64,000 nt of DNA from Microbulbifer hainanensis. Lineage in GTDB: Bacteria > Pseudomonadota > Gammaproteobacteria > Pseudomonadales > Cellvibrionaceae. The notes under the pieces are model-generated. The model saw only the letters and a list, made by a program, of their open reading frames with translations. It was not told the origin of the DNA and did not search any database. The stretch lies in assembly GCF_014904735.1 (NCBI RefSeq), contig NZ_JACZCR010000040.1, forward strand, positions 105,003 through 169,002, given 5' to 3'. Shown piece after piece: positions 57,237 to 64,000 of the stretch (the stretch's first letter is position 1; every line of letters begins with the position of its first letter). The translations under genes were made by a program, and so were the position numbers.

Positions 57237-57884
57237 TCAATATTCATCGTGTTTCTTCCACCACCGGTAGGGTGGCGTTTGTGGAACCCCTTCCGGGCTC
57301 TCCTCCCAGAGTTCCTGGCGTCCCATTGGCGTGAGATCAAGATAAGAAAAATTGGATCCCAGGTATTCCGCGCCGCGCTGGGTGGTGTGGTAGCTGCGGT
57401 AAATAGCGTCCTTGTCGCGGATAAATACGCTGACGCCAAACATTTCGCCGTTCTCGCGGGTCGCACCGAAATCCCTATTGAAATCGCTACCCGCGGAGGA
57501 ATACCACGGAAACGCCCAACCCATACGTTCCTTGAAGGCGGCGAGCTTTGCATAGGGGGCGAGGGATACCAGCACCAGCGAAGTGTCGCGCGCGTGGATA
57601 TGGGCGATATGCCCCATATTGTCGACCATCATCGAGCAGCCAGTGCACGGCGATTCGGCAAACATGAAATGGTAGACAATCAACTGGCTGCGCCCTTCAA
57701 ACAGGTCCAGCAGGCTGACCTGGCCCTCGGGGCCGGTAAAACGATAATTCTTGCTGACTTCAGTCATCGGCAGGCGACGGCGTTCGGCGTTTAACGCATC
57801 CCGAAGCCGGGTGTGTTCCTTCTCCTTGATTCGAAAAGCCTCCAGCGCGCTCTGCCATTCCTGTGTATCGACGATCCGGTTCAT
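57237..57884 (-). CDS. DUF899 thioredoxin-like protein
   Basis: A 215-residue protein. The DUF899 family has a thioredoxin-like fold; the CTGC motif in ESPCTGCSMMVDNMG lies near residue 80. VYHFMFAE and FGVSVFIRDKDAIYRSYHT are also characteristic. ATG 57884 follows GGAGGTCACT; the ORF extension to 57950 is unsupported. Function unknown, possibly redox. It is divergent from the GlxA-type regulator over 145 bases, which may control it. Confidence 0.85.
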   Translation of the reverse strand: MNRIVDTQEWQSALEAFRIKEKEHTRLRDALNAERRRLPMTEVSKNYRFTGPEGQVSLLDLFEGRSQLIVYHFMFAESPCTGCSMMVDNMGHIAHIHARDTSLVLVSLAPYAKLAAFKERMGWAFPWYSSAGSDFNRDFGATRENGEMFGVSVFIRDKDAIYRSYHTTQRGAEYLGSNFSYLDLTPMGRQELWEESPEGVPQTPPYRWWKKHDEY

Positions 57885-58029
57885 AGTGACCTCCGTTTTC
57901 AGTGTCCGGGTCAGTATGGTGCTAGATGCGCTGGCGAGCGCTGTGCTCAAATGACGGAGGCGGGGTGGTTTTGTGCCATCCGCTCACCTATGATCTTCCG
58001 GAGTGAAAGGGACGCAGGAGCGTACGACA

Positions 58030-59016
58030 GTGAAGAGTGTCTATATCCTGGTTTTTGAAGAAGTGGTGCTCTCGTCGGCGGCAGCGCCGCTGGATATATT
58101 CACGCGCACGAACGACATCCTCAAACAGATGGGGCGGGCGGCGGCTTTTGATATCTCCCTGGTTGCGCAACAGGCCAGCGATATCCGGCTCGGCAGTCCC
58201 GCGTCCTTTGCCTGCCAGCGCAGCCTGGAAGAGGTGCCGCCAAAGCCCGCCGGCCATCATCAGAGCCTGATCCTGGTTCCCGCCTTCGATGGTGAATGGG
58301 AACTGCTGTGCAGGAAAAACAGTGCGGCCATTGCCTGGCTGAAGCAGCACTATCAAATGGGCACGGAAGTCGCGAGCTTGTGCAAGGGCAGCTATTTCCT
58401 GGCGGAAGCCGGATTGCTGGAAGGCAAGGCCTGCACTTCGCACTGGGCCGTCATCGACGATATGCGCCAGCGCTTCCCGGAGCTGGACCTGCAACCGGAT
58501 TCCGTACTCACCGATCAGAGCGGCATCTACACCGGCGGCGGCGCGTTTTCGTCTCTGAACGTGGTTTTATATCTCGTCGAGAAATTCTGCGGGCACGATG
58601 TCGGGGTGCGGGTTGCCAAGAACTTTTCCATCCACCGGGATCATATGAATCAGGCGCACTTCTCGATATTCAGTGGCCTGGACCGGCACGGTGACAAGGC
58701 GATTCTGGATGCGCAGAATTTCATCGAAGCGCGTTATGGTGAGGACATCAGCGTCGAGCAGATTGCGTCGCAGGTGAATATGAGCAAGCGCAATTTTATC
58801 CGCCGCTTCAAGCAGGCCGTGCAGATTACGCCGATTGAATATATCCAGCGAGTGAAAATTGAGGTCGCCAAGAAAGCCCTGGAGGGCGGCAAGAAAAACA
58901 TCCAGGCACTGACCTACGAAGTGGGTTATAACGATAGCAAAACCTTCCGCAGCGTTTTCAAACGCTTGACCGGTGTTACGCCGCAGGAATATCGCAATAA
59001 ATATGGGCGTCTGTAA
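58030..59016 (+). CDS. GlxA-type AraC transcriptional regulator (second copy)
   Basis: A 328-residue regulator with a DJ-1/PfpI-like domain (about 1-190; VASLCKGSYFLAEAGLLEGK has Cys at the elbow) and an AraC domain (about 225-325; ISVEQIASQVNMSKRNFIRRF and IQALTYEVGYNDSKTFRSVF). GTG 58030 has AGGAG nine bases upstream; GTG 58003 is the longer alternative. It is a paralogue, not a recent copy, of the regulator at 7.9-8.8 kb and is divergent from the DUF899 gene. Confidence 0.87.
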   Translation: MKSVYILVFEEVVLSSAAAPLDIFTRTNDILKQMGRAAAFDISLVAQQASDIRLGSPASFACQRSLEEVPPKPAGHHQSLILVPAFDGEWELLCRKNSAAIAWLKQHYQMGTEVASLCKGSYFLAEAGLLEGKACTSHWAVIDDMRQRFPELDLQPDSVLTDQSGIYTGGGAFSSLNVVLYLVEKFCGHDVGVRVAKNFSIHRDHMNQAHFSIFSGLDRHGDKAILDAQNFIEARYGEDISVEQIASQVNMSKRNFIRRFKQAVQITPIEYIQRVKIEVAKKALEGGKKNIQALTYEVGYNDSKTFRSVFKRLTGVTPQEYRNKYGRL

Positions 59017-59051
59017 GGGCTGTAGGGAAGGGTGCATAGCTCATCCGCTAG

Positions 59052-59455
59052 GTGGTCATCGCCAATACCGGCGCCAGCCTGTCCGCCAGTGTCGTCGCCA
59101 TCCTGAAACCCATGGCCCGCCAGTTCTGCGAAGGCACCGAATAGCAGACGCTGATGGAAACCCTGGTAGCGGTGGAGGACACCGGCCAGGACGTCTTCAG
59201 TGCGAAGGGCAAGGAAATCTTCGCGTATCTGGAATTCTACAAAGGTCCGTGTATCTGGCGCTGGCGTTTCCGGAGAGGTACTTCACCTCGCTATTTGCGT
59301 GCAGCCGGGTGTTTGGCTGGATCTCACATTTCCACGAGTTCAACCGGGATCCACGGTTGATTCGGCCGCGGACGCTTTACGTGGGGCGTTGATGTGGTTG
59401 TGCGGTTGGGGTAGGGATCCCGCCGGCGCTTCGAGTCGGGTTGCCGGCGGGAGAG
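59052..59455 (+). pseudogene. Decayed partial copy of the citrate-synthase homologue
   Basis: 59052-59093 matches 56119-56160 of the upstream gene with a few changes, and 59094 onward matches from 56342 to past its stop, so about 180 internal bases are missing. The tryptophan codon after GTE is a stop (TAG 59142-59144), and one base is lost after FYKG, shifting the frame. Similarity continues through the stop into the downstream non-coding region to about 59455. The Glu in place of the catalytic Asp is shared by both copies. It is non-functional. Confidence 0.88.
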
Positions 59456-59506
59456 ACTTTGCGCGGGTGTCTTAAACAGCTGTGTTGGCAGAGCCGATAG
59501 GTGGGA

Positions 59507-59566
59507 ATTTAACGCTGGCTTGAGCCGCAATGCGAAAAATTGTCGCGCTCGAAGCCGTTGTTAGAC
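59507..59566 (-). other. attC recombination site (60 bp)
   Basis: On the minus strand it begins GTCTAAC and ends GTTAAAT, exact fits to the RYYYAAC and GTTRRRY core boxes. Inside, GGCTTCGAG and CTCAAGCC are complementary except for one extra C, the extrahelical base typical of attC. The TAA stop of the metallo-hydrolase lies in GTCTAAC. Size and layout match classical 59-base elements. Confidence 0.87.
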
Positions 59567-60442
59567 TGGCACATAAAGCCATTCATACCCGTTCCCACCT
59601 TGCTGAATGCTTCCCGCAGATGTTTCTGGAAAATGTGCGCTGAAAACGATAGCATTTTTGTTCGCCGCATACGCGAGCAACCATTCGCGCGATTTTTGTG
59701 CCGCTTGTTGATCGAGGCAAAAAACTGAGTTCCAAGTCGGACGATAGACTTGTAATGGGCTATGCATAACGTCCCCCGAAAATACCGCCGTTTCTCCATG
59801 TGAGTCTATTGAAATTACCATGTGCCCAGTGCTGTGCCCTGGGGTAGGTAAGAAACGGATTCCGTCAAGTATCTCTTCCCCTTCATCGGGTATCATGCGT
59901 GCCATTCCTGCCTCAATGATTGGTAATACGCTATCCTCGAAGACCATGCGCCGGGCGGCGCCGCCCGGCGTACTGAAAAAATCACACTCCTGTTTACTGA
60001 ATACATAAGTGGCATTGGGAAATACCGGCGACCATCGGCCATCTTCCCAATGCGTGTTCCAACCGACATGATCTACGTGTAGATGAGTAAGGAGCACGTA
60101 ATCGACTTGCTCTCGCTGAAATCCTGCTTCTTCGAAACGCTTGAGCAACGGCGTATCGAGCATATCGAACAGTTTGCTGAATGGACGAGCTTTCCCATTT
60201 CCGATTCCGGTGTCAATAACGATGGTCAGACCACCAATTTCCATCACCCATAAGTGAGTCTGTAATGGCACTTGCTGATTAACGAGGTCCAAGCTAGCTG
60301 GGTTAAGAATTCCTCCCATGGATTGACCATAGCGCGTATCCCACTCAGGAAAGAGAGTGTCGGTTGGCAAAGCAAATTTAGTTTCCTCGACTCGGGTGAT
60401 TGTGGCTTTTCCAACTAGTATTTTGAGAGGAATATATTCCAT
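59561..60442 (-). CDS. Metallo-beta-lactamase-fold hydrolase (lactonase-like), cassette-borne
   Basis: A 293-residue dinuclear metal hydrolase. The motif LLTHLHVDHVGWNT (about 108-121), a later His in TPGHSTGHMV and Asp in FSGDVMH complete the metal site. The layout is that of the AHL-lactonase/AttM-like branch, but the substrate is not shown. ATG 60442 follows AGGAG and lies 16 bases after the preceding attC. The longer reading from 60472 would run into that attC. The stop lies in the next attC. No signal peptide. Confidence 0.85.
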   Translation of the reverse strand: MEYIPLKILVGKATITRVEETKFALPTDTLFPEWDTRYGQSMGGILNPASLDLVNQQVPLQTHLWVMEIGGLTIVIDTGIGNGKARPFSKLFDMLDTPLLKRFEEAGFQREQVDYVLLTHLHVDHVGWNTHWEDGRWSPVFPNATYVFSKQECDFFSTPGGAARRMVFEDSVLPIIEAGMARMIPDEGEEILDGIRFLPTPGHSTGHMVISIDSHGETAVFSGDVMHSPLQVYRPTWNSVFCLDQQAAQKSREWLLAYAANKNAIVFSAHFPETSAGSIQQGGNGYEWLYVPV

Positions 60443-60457
60443 GAAGTCTCCTATTGT

Positions 60458-60539
60458 GCCTAACCCCCGCAATACCGGCCAATTTGGAGCGAAGCGAAAA
60501 ATTGATCCGTGTCTTTGCGTATGTTAGCTTCGGTACTTG
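60458..60539 (-). other. attC recombination site (82 bp)
   Basis: On the minus strand it runs from AGCTAAC to GTTAGGC, the latter an exact GTTRRRY box. CGCAA and TTGCG arms lie three bases inside each core. The centre holds AATTT...CGCTTCGCTCC...AAATT, similar to many attC loops. It lies 115 bases after the aldo-keto reductase stop. Confidence 0.75.
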
Positions 60540-60654
60540 ATGAACTTGTCATAATCAGAAAGGAATAACCCGCTGAATCAGTGCATAAGCCCTATAGCAT
60601 TTATCATTTTAGCCGGTACGGCCCATTTAGATCTATGGCCCAAAGACGTGCCAC

Positions 60655-61740
60655 TTACGCCGTCACCTCATGGCCACCGAAGACAAATTTCTGCACCTCT
60701 GGGTTAAACAAAGCAGCAGGGTACTCCAGATCCGGGCGGCTGATGCCGTTCAGGCGAGTCAGTTGTTCATCCGTCAGTGAGATATCCAACGCAGCCATGT
60801 TGCTATCCAACTGGCTCTTGCGGCTCGCACCGATCAGTATTGGCGCACGCAGTGGCTGGCGACTCAACCAATTCAGCGCGATTTGCGCCATCTGATAACC
60901 GGTCTCTTCCGCAATTTCTTTTAGAACATCCAGAATCTGCCAATTGCGCTCCGTGAACATACTGTCTCCGAACGGATTATTCCCAGACAAACGGTTAGTT
61001 TCTGCACCGGTATCTTCCGCGCCATCCGGTAATGCAGGACCACGTTTCCCAGCCACGTTATCAGGATCGGCTTGCGAGTATTTGCCCGTTAAAAAACCCC
61101 CTGCCAGCGGGCTCCAGGGCTGGACCGCCAAATCTTCTTCCAACGCCAGAGGAAAGTGCTCCGCTTCAATGTTTCGTTCCACCAGCGAATACTGCAATTG
61201 CAGGCCGATTGGCCCCGGCAAGCCTAACGCTTTCGCCAACGTCACGATTTTGGAGATATACCACGCTGGCGAATTAGAAATACCCCAGTATCGAATTTTC
61301 CCAGCTCTTACCAAAGACGCCATGGTTTCCAGCATTTCTTCCGCAGGCGTAACCATGTCCCACATGTGAACCCAATACAGATCCACGTAATCCGTGTTCA
61401 TGCGCTTCAGTGACGCGTCCAACGCGCTGGAAATATGCTTAGCGCCATTGCCACCCGTGTGAGGATGCGTGCCTGTGCCGAAGCCTGCCTTGGTTGCAAT
61501 AACCACTTCATCACGGATGTTCATCTCTTGGACGAACTGACCAACCAGTTTCTCACTCTGGCCGCCCGAGTAAACGTTGGCGGTATCGATAAAGTTACCG
61601 CCCATTTCGTAATAGGCCTTAAAAATCTCGTAAGACTGCTGATCGTCAGCGCCCCAGCGTTGTGTGCCAAATGTCATGGTCCCCAAAGACAACGAATTCA
61701 CGACCAAACCTGAACGACCCAATGTACTGTAATGCGTCAC
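60655..61740 (-). CDS. Aldo/keto reductase, cassette-borne
   Basis: A 361-residue NADPH-dependent oxidoreductase of the (beta/alpha)8 type. FIDTANVYSGGQSE holds the catalytic Asp and Tyr, VIATKAGFG the Lys and DLYWVHMWD the His. LIGASRKSQLDSNM is the cofactor phosphate site. It resembles AKR families that reduce aldehydes or sugars. The start is GTG 61740 with AGGA upstream. It is divergent from a lysR gene over 102 bases, a likely regulator-target pair. Confidence 0.9.
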   Translation of the reverse strand: MTHYSTLGRSGLVVNSLSLGTMTFGTQRWGADDQQSYEIFKAYYEMGGNFIDTANVYSGGQSEKLVGQFVQEMNIRDEVVIATKAGFGTGTHPHTGGNGAKHISSALDASLKRMNTDYVDLYWVHMWDMVTPAEEMLETMASLVRAGKIRYWGISNSPAWYISKIVTLAKALGLPGPIGLQLQYSLVERNIEAEHFPLALEEDLAVQPWSPLAGGFLTGKYSQADPDNVAGKRGPALPDGAEDTGAETNRLSGNNPFGDSMFTERNWQILDVLKEIAEETGYQMAQIALNWLSRQPLRAPILIGASRKSQLDSNMAALDISLTDEQLTRLNGISRPDLEYPAALFNPEVQKFVFGGHEVTA

Positions 61741-61842
61741 AATGCTAATCCTGTCTGATTAATGTGTGAAATCAATCTAACAGGTAGGTTTTCCTATAAA
61801 AACCGCTATAATCGCCCATACATACATGAATTAAATTCAGCA

Positions 61843-62730
61843 ATGAAAAAAGAAATCTGGAACGGCTTATTGGTTTTCGCCGCCGCATGCGAAGCGGGTA
61901 GCTTCGCCGCGGCCTCTCGACAGCTGGGCACTACGCCCTCCGCTGTCAGCCACGCCATCAAGAAGCTGGAAAAGCAACTGGAGACACGTTTACTCCATCG
62001 CTCAACCCGCAGCATTGCCGCCACAGAGGCTGGCCTTAAGCTCCTGTCCGAACTCGCCCCCACACTGAAAACACTGAATCAAACAATTGATAGCATCGGC
62101 GAACACACTAATCAGGTGTCAGGGCGCATCCGAATCACATGCCATCATATCGCAGCGAAATACTCGTTAATCCCCCGTATGTCCGATTTCATGCAGGCGT
62201 ATCCGAACGTTTTTGTAGACCTCGACATGAACGATCGACTGGTGGACTTCATAGCAGAAGGCTTCGATGCAGGTATTCGACCAAGTGAAAAACTTTCACC
62301 GGATATGATCGCCGTGCGCATCGACCAACCGAAGAAACTGTACTACGTTGCCTCGCCCACCTATTTAGCCAACTTCGGTACACCGGAAAATCCTCGGGCA
62401 TTGAATCAGCACCGCTGCATTGGCTACCGCTTTATATCCGCCAACACCTTGTATCCATGGACATTCGTGAACAATACGGAAGAATATTCCATCAATCCCA
62501 AGTTTCACTTGGTACTGAACGATGCAGAACTTTTGCTACAGGCCGCCTTGAACGACTGCGGCATCGTCTGCTTGGTTGAAGAACAAGTCTTACCCTGGCT
62601 GCAAAACGGACAACTGGTTGAAGTCTTCGACAACAGCGCCCCGACTTTACCCGCCAACTACCTCTATTTTTCCGGTAGAGACCTCGTCCCAACTGCTCTG
62701 AGAGCCTTCATAGATTTTATGAAATGTTGA
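61843..62730 (+). CDS. LysR-family regulator, reversed within the cassette array
   Basis: A 295-residue regulator. Its helix-turn-helix (FAAASRQLGTTPSAVSHAIK) is followed by HRSTRSIAATEAG and an effector domain of the AaeR/DsdC-like group (NQVSGRIRITCHHIAAKYS). ATG 61843 is chosen; in-frame starts from 61762 fall in the divergent promoter region. It is the only gene of the array on the plus strand, so it must be read from its own promoter. It probably controls the adjacent reductase gene. Confidence 0.88.
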   Translation: MKKEIWNGLLVFAAACEAGSFAAASRQLGTTPSAVSHAIKKLEKQLETRLLHRSTRSIAATEAGLKLLSELAPTLKTLNQTIDSIGEHTNQVSGRIRITCHHIAAKYSLIPRMSDFMQAYPNVFVDLDMNDRLVDFIAEGFDAGIRPSEKLSPDMIAVRIDQPKKLYYVASPTYLANFGTPENPRALNQHRCIGYRFISANTLYPWTFVNNTEEYSINPKFHLVLNDAELLLQAALNDCGIVCLVEEQVLPWLQNGQLVEVFDNSAPTLPANYLYFSGRDLVPTALRAFIDFMKC

Positions 62731-62754
62731 GTTTTGCAGGGGAAGAAGTACTAA

Positions 62755-62847
62755 AGCTAACGCCTCGATCTGCGGCAGGCCGCGCGAAGCGTGGACTGTC
62801 CGGTGTAGGCCCAAAGGACCGAAACGAACGGCATCGACTTGTTAGCC
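62755..62847 (-). other. attC recombination site (93 bp)
   Basis: On the minus strand it runs from GGCTAAC to GTTAGCT. The TCGAT and ATCGA arms lie three bases inside each core, with an inner CGCTTCGCG hairpin. The TAA stop of the HEPN/zinc-ribbon gene lies in GGCTAAC. The core boxes deviate at one position each from RYYYAAC and GTTRRRY. Confidence 0.72.
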
Positions 62848-63732
62848 CTGATCTCCACAAAACCTGCACTCTTCTGTGTACTTAGAAACTCCTTCACACA
62901 CATGGCACTGGGATACCGGAACTATCTCTCCACAAGCACAGCACTTTGCATTCGAAAAAGTATTAGATGTTATATTTAACGAGTCGTAAATTAATGTGCC
63001 TTTTGCATTGCATCGTGAGCAATCAATGAAGCCAAGAGCATCCTCATTACCCCTGTAACCACATACAACGCAATTTCTATAGTCTTCTTCATTCAAAGCC
63101 CAAGAATCATTGCCGCATTGAATACAAGGCTTTACATCGTCATAAAGTTCATACGCCCTATCAACTGCTTCATCAACATAGCAAGAAGTCTTAATCAGTT
63201 TTTTGTATAGCTTGTCACCCAAAAGATATTCAAGGCTATTCGACATATACCGTTTATTTGTAGGAAGAGTATCCTGCCAATCTAGCTGATTTATTATTCT
63301 TACCATGAACCATATTGATTCGTTCAAAGTTTCCCTAGAAGGAGTAACCATCCCTAAATGCATGATTTGATTTCTATGATTTTGAAAGCCATCTAATAAC
63401 GACTTGTCGTCCTCATTCAAATAGATTTCATCAGATATAAATTCCTTGTTCTTCCAGTATGGTGTTGTCGTTATTGTTCCATTCTCAATTGCCAAAAGCA
63501 CTTCTGATTCTGGTTTCTTATGAAATTGAGGTTTTATAATTCCCTGCCACCCCGTTCTTTTTAACACATATAACTTGCTTAGCAGCTCTAGTGCAGCTTG
63601 GATATTTACTATGACCTGCAAAACGTCACTTTCTGTTACATCTTCTGTCAGTGAATGTTGAATGGCATGACGTATATATTGCTTAAAGGTGCCTGCTAGC
63701 CTTAGTTCTAGTTGTTCGTTAATGCGACTCAT
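62842..63732 (-). CDS. HEPN-like/zinc-ribbon protein of unknown function, cassette-borne
   Basis: A 296-residue protein of no family I recognise. The N-terminal 200 residues are helical. HRNQIMH has Arg120 and His125 in the RX4H arrangement of HEPN RNases, with Asn after the Arg as is common. The last 90 residues hold six CxxC pairs (CIQC, CVVC, CSRC, CCAC, CHVC, CRFC), enough for three zinc ribbons. The DNA is AT-rich. ATG 63732 is used; the extension to 63762 is coding only because an IS end was inserted there. An RNA-directed nuclease is possible but unproven. Confidence 0.6.
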   Translation of the reverse strand: MSRINEQLELRLAGTFKQYIRHAIQHSLTEDVTESDVLQVIVNIQAALELLSKLYVLKRTGWQGIIKPQFHKKPESEVLLAIENGTITTTPYWKNKEFISDEIYLNEDDKSLLDGFQNHRNQIMHLGMVTPSRETLNESIWFMVRIINQLDWQDTLPTNKRYMSNSLEYLLGDKLYKKLIKTSCYVDEAVDRAYELYDDVKPCIQCGNDSWALNEEDYRNCVVCGYRGNEDALGFIDCSRCNAKGTLIYDSLNITSNTFSNAKCCACGEIVPVSQCHVCEGVSKYTEECRFCGDQG

Positions 63733-63747
63733 GTTTTTCCTGGGGGG

Positions 63748-64000
63748 TGGTCTTACCCACAAAAAGTAGACGCTCTAACTATGCGCATTTGCGCTCATAC
63801 TCAGCTGGACTTATGTAACCCAGTGTAGAGTGCCTACGTACCCTGTTGTAGAAAACCTCGATGTACTCAAACACCTCGGACTTCGCCTGGTCCACACTCT
63901 CAAAGCTCACTGCGTACACCAGCTCCACCTTCAAGCGACTGAAGAATGACTCCATCGCAGCATTATCCCAACAGTTCGCTTGGCGGCTCATACTGGGTCG
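63748..64000 (-). mobile_element. IS3-family insertion sequence, terminal part
   Basis: The end begins TGGTCTTACCCAC (63748), followed by AAAAAGTAGAC, the form of terminal repeat seen in IS3-family elements. The transposase reading frame opens inside and leaves the window. The insertion lies 15 bases upstream of the HEPN-like gene's ATG. The other end and the target duplication are outside the window. Confidence 0.75.
63779..64000 (-). CDS. IS3-family transposase OrfB, C-terminal fragment
   Basis: The last 73 residues are visible and the frame is open at the window edge. RQANCWDNAAMESFFSRLK carries the last acidic residue of the DDE catalytic triad. YNRVRRHSTLGYISPAEYE is the conserved IS3 OrfB tail (rve domain). 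OrfA and the upstream part of OrfB lie to the right of the window. Confidence 0.92.
   Translation of the reverse strand, partial: RPSMSRQANCWDNAAMESFFSRLKVELVYAVSFESVDQAKSEVFEYIEVFYNRVRRHSTLGYISPAEYERKCA

Larger units (their letters stand above)
59507..63747 (-). mobile_element. Integron-type gene-cassette array (three attC sites)
   Basis: The segment reads right to left as HEPN/zinc-ribbon gene, attC (62847-62755), aldo-keto reductase plus reversed lysR, attC (60539-60458), metallo-hydrolase, attC (59566-59507). The genes differ from the chromosome in base composition and codon use. Stops of the first and last genes fall inside the attC core. No intI or attI is visible. They would be expected to the right, beyond the IS3 element, unless this is an array lacking an integrase. 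Confidence 0.78.

Noticed and set aside
58973..59392. 139-residue ORF across the citrate-synthase remnant
   Set aside because: It reaches this length only by switching frame around the TAG and the one-base deletion; it is part of a pseudogene.
61741..61842. Possible extra attC between the lysR and reductase genes
   Set aside because: A TCTAAC is present but no matching GTTR core or complementary arms; the sequence reads as a divergent promoter.
63733..63762. Upstream start adding ten residues to the HEPN-like protein
   Set aside because: These bases are mostly the inserted IS end; the ATG at 63732 is the native start.

Overview
The window looks like a chromosomal segment of a marine, polysaccharide-degrading gammaproteobacterium, most likely a Microbulbifer-like member of the Cellvibrionales. 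This is an inference from the secreted GH16 beta-glucanases with poly-serine linkers, the FabY-type initiating ketoacyl synthase, NhaB, and the order tig-clpP-clpX-lon-hupB-ppiD. DNA is GC-rich with strong codon bias as far as about 59.4 kb. It then becomes visibly AT-richer to the right edge.

Layout. 0-11.5 kb: end of ycjX, ycjF, two small exported proteins, gorA, an HPF-type ribosome factor, an exported coiled-coil protein, thpR, a heat-shock gene (ibpA-like, behind a sigma32 promoter and a ROSE-like leader) with a methyltransferase directly behind it, a GlxA-type regulator, fabY and an XRE-cupin regulator. 11.5-15.4 kb: fadBA, with a PsrA-type operator on its promoter and an unusual leader of stacked hairpins. 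15.5-24.8 kb: tRNA-Leu(UAG) and the protein-quality-control block tig, clpP, clpX, lon, hupB, ppiD. 24.8-31.2 kb: mltD, gloB, a methyltransferase, rnhA, dnaQ, nhaB. 31.6-39.2 kb: a same-strand run of Hpt-like protein, nudC, membrane protein, sohB, yhdH, patatin and DUF4919 lipoprotein. 39.3-41.5 kb: a UvrD-like helicase.

41.6-48.0 kb is a sulfide/persulfide island: a BigR/SqrR-type thiol sensor, two half-size YeeE/YedE permeases, a persulfide dioxygenase, a DUF442 sulfurtransferase/phosphatase-like protein, and two SulP transporters flanking the set. 48.1-52.2 kb holds two GH16 enzymes. One carries a beta/gamma-crystallin-like module; the other is fused to a C-terminal thaumatin-like domain. 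52.6-59.0 kb has a cold-shock protein, GNAT, alpha/beta hydrolase, LysR, an unusual citrate-synthase homologue, EthD, DUF899 and a second GlxA regulator, followed by a decayed copy of the 3' end of the citrate-synthase gene.

59.5-63.75 kb is the most interesting part. I read it as an integron-type gene-cassette array running on the minus strand. It has three attC-like sites (59507-59566, 60458-60539, 62755-62847). Two of the ORFs end with their stop codon inside the attC core box. The cassettes carry a metallo-beta-lactamase-fold hydrolase, a divergent LysR/aldo-keto reductase pair, and an unrecognised protein combining an RX4H (HEPN-like) motif with three zinc ribbons. An IS3-family element, cut by the window edge, is inserted 15 bp upstream of the last gene. 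No integrase is visible; if present it should lie to the right of the window.
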